In this document: positions 60,825 through 64,000 of the stretch, piece after piece
Position numbering within the stretch: the first letter of the stretch is position 1
How the letters are laid out: every line of letters starts with the position of its first letter
Source: Candidatus Poribacteria bacterium
GTDB lineage: Bacteria > Poribacteria > WGA-4E > WGA-3G
Direction: 5' to 3'
DNA: 64,000 nucleotides
Assembly (NCBI GenBank): GCA_028820845.1
Contig: JAPPII010000026.1
Span: forward strand, 1-64,000
The notes under the pieces: generated by a model
Seen by the model: the letters and a program-made list of their open reading frames with translations, nothing else
Databases searched by the model: none
What the model was told of the DNA's origin: nothing
Program-made: the position numbers and the translations under genes

Positions 60825-61145
60825 ATGTTTGTTATCATCGCTCCCATTCAGATTAAAGAAGGACACAGAGAGGCGTTCATCGAATCAATGATAGACGATG
60901 CCAAAGGCTCTGTTGCGAATGAACCCGGCTGCCTGAGGTTTGATGTCATTCAGGACGGTGCCGATCCGAATCGGATCTGGCTCTACGAGGTTTATGTGGA
61001 CGAAGCAGCGTTCCAAGAGCATCTGAAAGCACCACACTTCATTAAGTGGCGGGATACCGTTAAAGACTGGTTCGCTGAAAACGACTTTAAAGGCGCAGGC
61101 AGCGGCAGTTCCATGATATACCCGCCAGACGACGACTGGAAATGA
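60825..61145 (+). CDS. Antibiotic biosynthesis monooxygenase (ABM/YgiN-like) domain protein
   Basis: A 106-residue protein with TAGGAGGAAAAGAAC before the ATG. The ABM ferredoxin-like fold is shown by FVIIAPIQIKEGHREAFIES, ANEPGCLRFDVIQDGADPNR and WLYEVYVDEAAFQEHLKAP then HF. Family members act as cofactor-free monooxygenases on quinols or as small dimeric binding proteins. The conserved His in EHLKAPHF is present. It begins a rightward run of small enzymes. Confidence 0.85.
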   Translation: MFVIIAPIQIKEGHREAFIESMIDDAKGSVANEPGCLRFDVIQDGADPNRIWLYEVYVDEAAFQEHLKAPHFIKWRDTVKDWFAENDFKGAGSGSSMIYPPDDDWK

Positions 61146-61155
61146 ATCAATTTTG

Positions 61156-61524
61156 ATGGTTAATGCCTTGTCCATAGTTTCACCATCTGTACAGCATATT
61201 ATCGCCGGAAAGAAGGTCGTCGAAATCCGACGTTGGCTTCCGCCAAAGCTCCCATTTCTCGATCTCGTGCTTGTGGAGAACGAAGTCTACTTGACCGAAG
61301 AAGGACAGGAAGACCCGAATGGATTGGCGCGTGCAGTCGTGGACATTACGGGTATTCACGAATGGACACGCGAAGAAGCGGAGTCGCAAGGGATGGATTG
61401 GATGCCTAACTATGTCTGTTGGGAACTGTCCAATGTGCGACCCATAGTACCGCCTATCCGTTGTCTCGCAAGACGGAAGATTTATAAAATCGATATTAAC
61501 GCTTGCTTACCCATTAATCGTTGA
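61156..61524 (+). CDS. ASCH-domain protein
   Basis: A 122-residue protein beginning with MVNALSIVSPSVQHIIAGKK, then VVEIRRWLPP, which matches the ASCH domain opening (S-I-x-P-x-x-x-x-I-x-x-G-x-K-x-x-E-x-R). The start is placed at the ATG at 61156; a TTG is directly before it and no good Shine-Dalgarno is seen. ASCH domains bind RNA or modified nucleosides, and some hydrolyse N4-acetylcytidine. A role here is not assigned. It lies 10 bases after the ABM gene. Confidence 0.75.
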   Translation: MVNALSIVSPSVQHIIAGKKVVEIRRWLPPKLPFLDLVLVENEVYLTEEGQEDPNGLARAVVDITGIHEWTREEAESQGMDWMPNYVCWELSNVRPIVPPIRCLARRKIYKIDINACLPINR

Positions 61525-61576
61525 CTTCTACTTGATCGTCAAAGTGCCAGTTGTCATACCAGAGGGAATTACTGAT

Positions 61577-62185
61577 ATGATGCAATTCACTGATGCACTC
61601 GTTAAAACGTACGAAAAATACGCTCAAGAAAGGGCGTCTTACTCTCCTGATGCATTCAAGGTGCAAGAACGATCAGAATTTCTCAAATTCTTGAAGAATG
61701 AAGGACGAGAAACACTCCTCGAAATCGGGTGTGGACACGGTCAGGATGCGCTGTTTTTTCAAACGCAAGGCCTCCGGGTTTTGGCGGTGGACAATACGCC
61801 GACAATGGTGAAACTCACTACAGAAAAGGGTATCCGTGCACAAGTCTTAGATTGCTACGATCTCGGCGAAATTGACGAGACTTTTGATGCAATCTATACC
61901 ATGAATTGTCTTTTACACATACCGAAACAGGATTTTGACCGGGTTTTGGGTCTAATTTCAGGGCGACTCAACGAAAACGGTTTAATGTATCTTGGTCTAT
62001 GGGGTGATGAAAATTTTGAGGGTGTCTGGGAAAAAGACAGATATGAGCCGAAGCGGTTTTTCTCTTTTTGGAAGATAGAGGCACTTCTTGAAGTCCTACA
62101 ACGGTCCTTTAGATTGGAGTACTACCGACGATTAGAGCCTCATGAAGGTAGGGTCTTCAATTCTCTTATTATTCGTAAGCGATGA
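61577..62185 (+). CDS. Class I SAM-dependent methyltransferase
   Basis: The start is placed at the ATG at 61577 after GAGGGAATTACTGAT (a second ATG follows directly), giving 202 residues; an upstream in-frame start at 61532 would add 15 residues. Motif I LLEIGCGHGQDALFFQTQGL (about residue 47), VLAVDNTPTMVKLT and motif IV FDAIYTMNCLLHIPKQDFD are clear. The tail LEYYRRLEPHEGRVFNSLII is normal for the family. The acceptor is unknown. It is likely cotranscribed with the ABM and ASCH genes. Confidence 0.85.
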   Translation: MMQFTDALVKTYEKYAQERASYSPDAFKVQERSEFLKFLKNEGRETLLEIGCGHGQDALFFQTQGLRVLAVDNTPTMVKLTTEKGIRAQVLDCYDLGEIDETFDAIYTMNCLLHIPKQDFDRVLGLISGRLNENGLMYLGLWGDENFEGVWEKDRYEPKRFFSFWKIEALLEVLQRSFRLEYYRRLEPHEGRVFNSLIIRKR

Positions 62186-62229
62186 TTTGAGACCTATATA
62201 TCAATGGAGGTCTGAAATGAGACGAGTAA

Positions 62230-62604
62230 TTTTCTGTTGATGCCGTTGGGTTTGCTGCATACCAACTTTGGATGCAGATGTTGCAGAAGGGCGATGTGGA
62301 TATAGGGTTTACAGAGCATGCAGCGTGGATATTATGGGAAATGCGAGAGAATGCTGCGGCATATCTCCGTGAAATCACCCACCGCTTTCCAGAAGCATCA
62401 AGCCGTGTGCTATCCGATGCGGCGACGTTTTATGAGGCGGAAATCGAAGCCGTTGTGAAACTTGTAAACATCTGCAAAGAATACGAAAATTTTACGAAAG
62501 CCACGAGGCGAGAAGCGGTAGCGGCACTCGATGCTGCCTTGGATGCTGAGAAAAAAGCGATTGGAAAAATTGAGGTAGCTTTGGTAACTCTGCCGAAAAA
62601 TTAA
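62230..62604 (+). pseudogene. 5'-truncated gene fragment, BtrH/DUF4872-like C-terminus
   Basis: The frame is open from 62230 (after TAA at 62227) and reads FSVDAVGFAAYQLWMQMLQK then GFTEHAAWILWEMRENAAAY, continuing to 62604. A strong start site at 62217 (GGAGGTCTGAA then ATG) lies in another frame and stops after seven codons. The protein lacks an N-terminal domain, and the first in-frame ATG at 62272 lies in the middle of a fold. The helical content resembles, from memory, the C-terminal part of butirosin BtrH-type / DUF4872 proteins. A frameshifted or deleted gene is the best reading. Confidence 0.5.
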
Positions 62605-62632
62605 AATGAAAACCTTTCAGGGAGGTGTCCAA

Positions 62633-63466
62633 ATGAACGAAGACATCCGTTTCAGTCAGGAGGATCAACAGTTCGTTGATCGCGCCATGGATTTTTGCCA
62701 ACAAATGGGTGAGCGTGCCGTCCTCATGCTGATAGGGAGTCGTGCCGCTGGTTTCACCGATGGATGGTCGGATCTTGACCTATGTATCATTGGTGATAAG
62801 CGTCACCTTTCCGATGAAGATCGGGAAACTTATGAGCAAAGTTGGCAGCTTTTCGTTGATCGAGGTGATTTTGAGGCACACTGGTCGTTTTACGATGAAA
62901 GTGACCTACGGGCGTGGTTGGAGACGGGTCCAGATGAGATGATGTGGGTTATTGCGACTTCACAAACTCTCTACGGTTGTTCAAGTACTGCTGAAGAACT
63001 CAAGCATCGCTATTGTGTATATCCACCAGCGATCGCGGAGCGCAAGTTAAAGTGGATGTTCGGCAAGTATTATTTTTCACAGCGCGGTCCTTTGGCTATG
63101 GCAGCCCGAAATAAGGTGGAAACGGCATTTGTTGCGGTTGGAAACGTCATCGAGTACCTCTGTAAAGTGTGTTGTGTCGCCGACAGACAACCGTTTCCCT
63201 ATGAAAAATGGGTAGTTGAAGTAGCTAAACAGACACGATTGGGCGCAATGGTGTATCCATCAATTCAACGCGCTGTGAATGGTATTGGAGACTTCCTCGA
63301 CCCGCCAGCCGACCAGAATTGGCGGGACTGGACACCGGTGAAAGAATTACGCGGGACATTGCCGATTGTTCAAAGCGGGTTGAAGGAACTCGGTTGGATT
63401 GGCGATTGGATTGACGATCCGAATGCAGTTTACTTCGATGAGACAGCGAGACGACCCGCACCCTGA
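62633..63466 (+). CDS. Nucleotidyltransferase-fold protein (kanamycin nucleotidyltransferase-like)
   Basis: The start is the ATG at 62633 after GGGAGGTGTCCAA, giving 277 residues; an ATG at 62606 has no site. Residues about 33-53 (MLIGSRAAGFTDGWSDLDLC) form the pol-beta-type GS...DxD signature with the two metal-binding Asp. The rest (DRGDFEAHWSFYDESDLRAW, RKLKWMFGKYYFSQRGPLAM) is helical, as in aminoglycoside or tRNA-type nucleotidyltransferases. It transfers a nucleotide to a small molecule or protein; substrate unknown. Confidence 0.75.
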   Translation: MNEDIRFSQEDQQFVDRAMDFCQQMGERAVLMLIGSRAAGFTDGWSDLDLCIIGDKRHLSDEDRETYEQSWQLFVDRGDFEAHWSFYDESDLRAWLETGPDEMMWVIATSQTLYGCSSTAEELKHRYCVYPPAIAERKLKWMFGKYYFSQRGPLAMAARNKVETAFVAVGNVIEYLCKVCCVADRQPFPYEKWVVEVAKQTRLGAMVYPSIQRAVNGIGDFLDPPADQNWRDWTPVKELRGTLPIVQSGLKELGWIGDWIDDPNAVYFDETARRPAP

Positions 63467-63526
63467 GCGTCAACAGAAAATACGAATACACCCGTCGCAA
63501 AATAACTAAAACAGAAAGAAATTACT

Positions 63527-64000
63527 ATGACACAATCGTCTCTTGAAGTTGGAAATATCGTCGAATCTATTGCGCATGTTGATGTGCCTCAAAAAGCAGA
63601 CTATGAAGGTAAATTTATTACACTATCGCCAATCAATCCACAAACCGATGTTGCGGAACTCTATGGATGCTCTCACGGATCGGATGTAAAGGAACAGATA
63701 TGGACCTACATGAGTTACGGTCCTTTTGACGATGAGCACAGCATGCAAACGTGGCTTGAGGACGGAGCCGAATCGCAGGATCCACTCTTCTTTACCGTCC
63801 ACCATCTTGAATCGAAGCAACGGGTCGGTATGGTGAGTTTTCTCAACATCGTTTCAGATATGCGGCGACTGGAACTCGGACATATATGGTATTCACCGGA
63901 TTCTCAGAGATCAAACGTGAACACGGAAGCCATGTATCTAATGCTCTGTGAGGCTTTTCATAGACTCAAATACCGCCGAGTTGAATGGAAATGTGATTCC
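63527..64000 (+). CDS. GNAT-family N-acetyltransferase (RimJ/RimL type, 3' partial)
   Basis: From the ATG at 63527 the frame stays open to the window end (158 codons). The sequence has KFITLSPINPQTDVAELYGC, GAESQDPLFFTVHHLESKQR, GMVSFLNIVSDMRRLELGHI and WYSPDSQRSNVNTEAMYLML then CEAFHRLKYRRVEWKCDS, which is the RimJ/RimL acetyltransferase pattern with motif A replaced by the N-T-E-A variant. No good Shine-Dalgarno is seen near the ATG. The C-terminus lies outside. Confidence 0.8.
   Translation, partial: MTQSSLEVGNIVESIAHVDVPQKADYEGKFITLSPINPQTDVAELYGCSHGSDVKEQIWTYMSYGPFDDEHSMQTWLEDGAESQDPLFFTVHHLESKQRVGMVSFLNIVSDMRRLELGHIWYSPDSQRSNVNTEAMYLMLCEAFHRLKYRRVEWKCDS

Noticed and set aside
1-64000. 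tRNA or rRNA genes
   Set aside because: No cloverleaf with a T-loop GGTTCRAATCC-like sequence and no rRNA stretch was seen in intergenic regions. A tRNAscan search was not possible.

Overview
The window looks like a chromosomal segment of an uncultured bacterium, most probably Candidatus Poribacteria or a close relative. This is inferred from gene content, not from a marker gene: there is no rRNA, tRNA or ribosomal protein gene here. The supporting traits are a dockerin-bearing secreted protein ending in a YPNPFNP-type sorting domain, four phytanoyl-CoA dioxygenase (PhyH) paralogs, tandem giant zinc metalloproteases, a LamG protein, Uma2-family nucleases, a CehA/McbA metallohydrolase, two enolase-superfamily sugar-acid enzymes and a lone microcompartment vertex protein. 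Base composition is moderate, start codons include TTG and GTG, Shine-Dalgarno sites are strong, and several good sigma-70-type promoters with 17-18 base spacers can be read directly.

Layout. 0-6 kb: the tail of a secreted propeller/dockerin protein, a repeat-rich intergenic island, a small HTH gene, then a TPR / FG-GAP-UnbV / ComEA-like operon. 6-10 kb: a leftward EutN-type shell protein plus 5-formyl-THF cyclo-ligase operon, a glycine oxidase-like gene, and an ECF sigma factor preceded by a small ORF and followed by a clear terminator. 10-19 kb: a rightward series with a HAD dehalogenase, a decayed Uma2 fragment, a Gfo/Idh/MocA oxidoreductase, a repeated zinc-ribbon protein, three SAM methyltransferases, a LamG protein, an AAC(3)-like acetyltransferase, a PhyH enzyme and a PD-(D/E)XK protein. 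18.6-26.5 kb: a leftward block with a GNAT, two tandem metalloproteases, Uma2 and PhyH. 26.7-35.3 kb: peptidase E, a zinc alcohol dehydrogenase, a SAF-domain oxidoreductase, a retropepsin-like protease, a CBM9/DUF5916 outer-membrane protein and a glycoside-hydrolase-like propeller. 35.5-46 kb: a sulfotransferase, GNATs, NUDIX, a DapA-like aldolase, an APH-like kinase, an enolase / methyltransferase / deaminase operon, another Gfo/Idh/MocA gene and RsgA. 46-50 kb: CehA/McbA metallohydrolase followed by two PhyH genes. 50.2-51.4 kb: a non-coding island packed with inverted repeats. 51.4-64 kb: an ankyrin protein, GNATs, HAD, VOC, a type II restriction-modification pair, a methyltransferase coupled to a degenerate enolase-superfamily protein, a PL10 pectate lyase, small enzymes, a nucleotidyltransferase and a GNAT cut off by the window end.

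How it fits together. Most genes are small enzymes typical of an accessory region: carbohydrate and sugar-acid catabolism (pectate lyase, glycoside hydrolase, enolase superfamily, MocA dehydrogenases, DapA-like aldolase), oxidation by PhyH enzymes, many transferases (seven GNAT and seven SAM methyltransferase genes), and secreted or surface proteins. No single large biosynthetic or defence cluster is evident. The most unusual signals are short structured DNA repeats with compensatory changes, a cysteine-rich tandem zinc-ribbon protein, an RsgA with an extra N-terminal region, an isolated microcompartment vertex gene beside a folate gene, and two separate places where an enolase-superfamily gene overlaps a methyltransferase gene by four bases.
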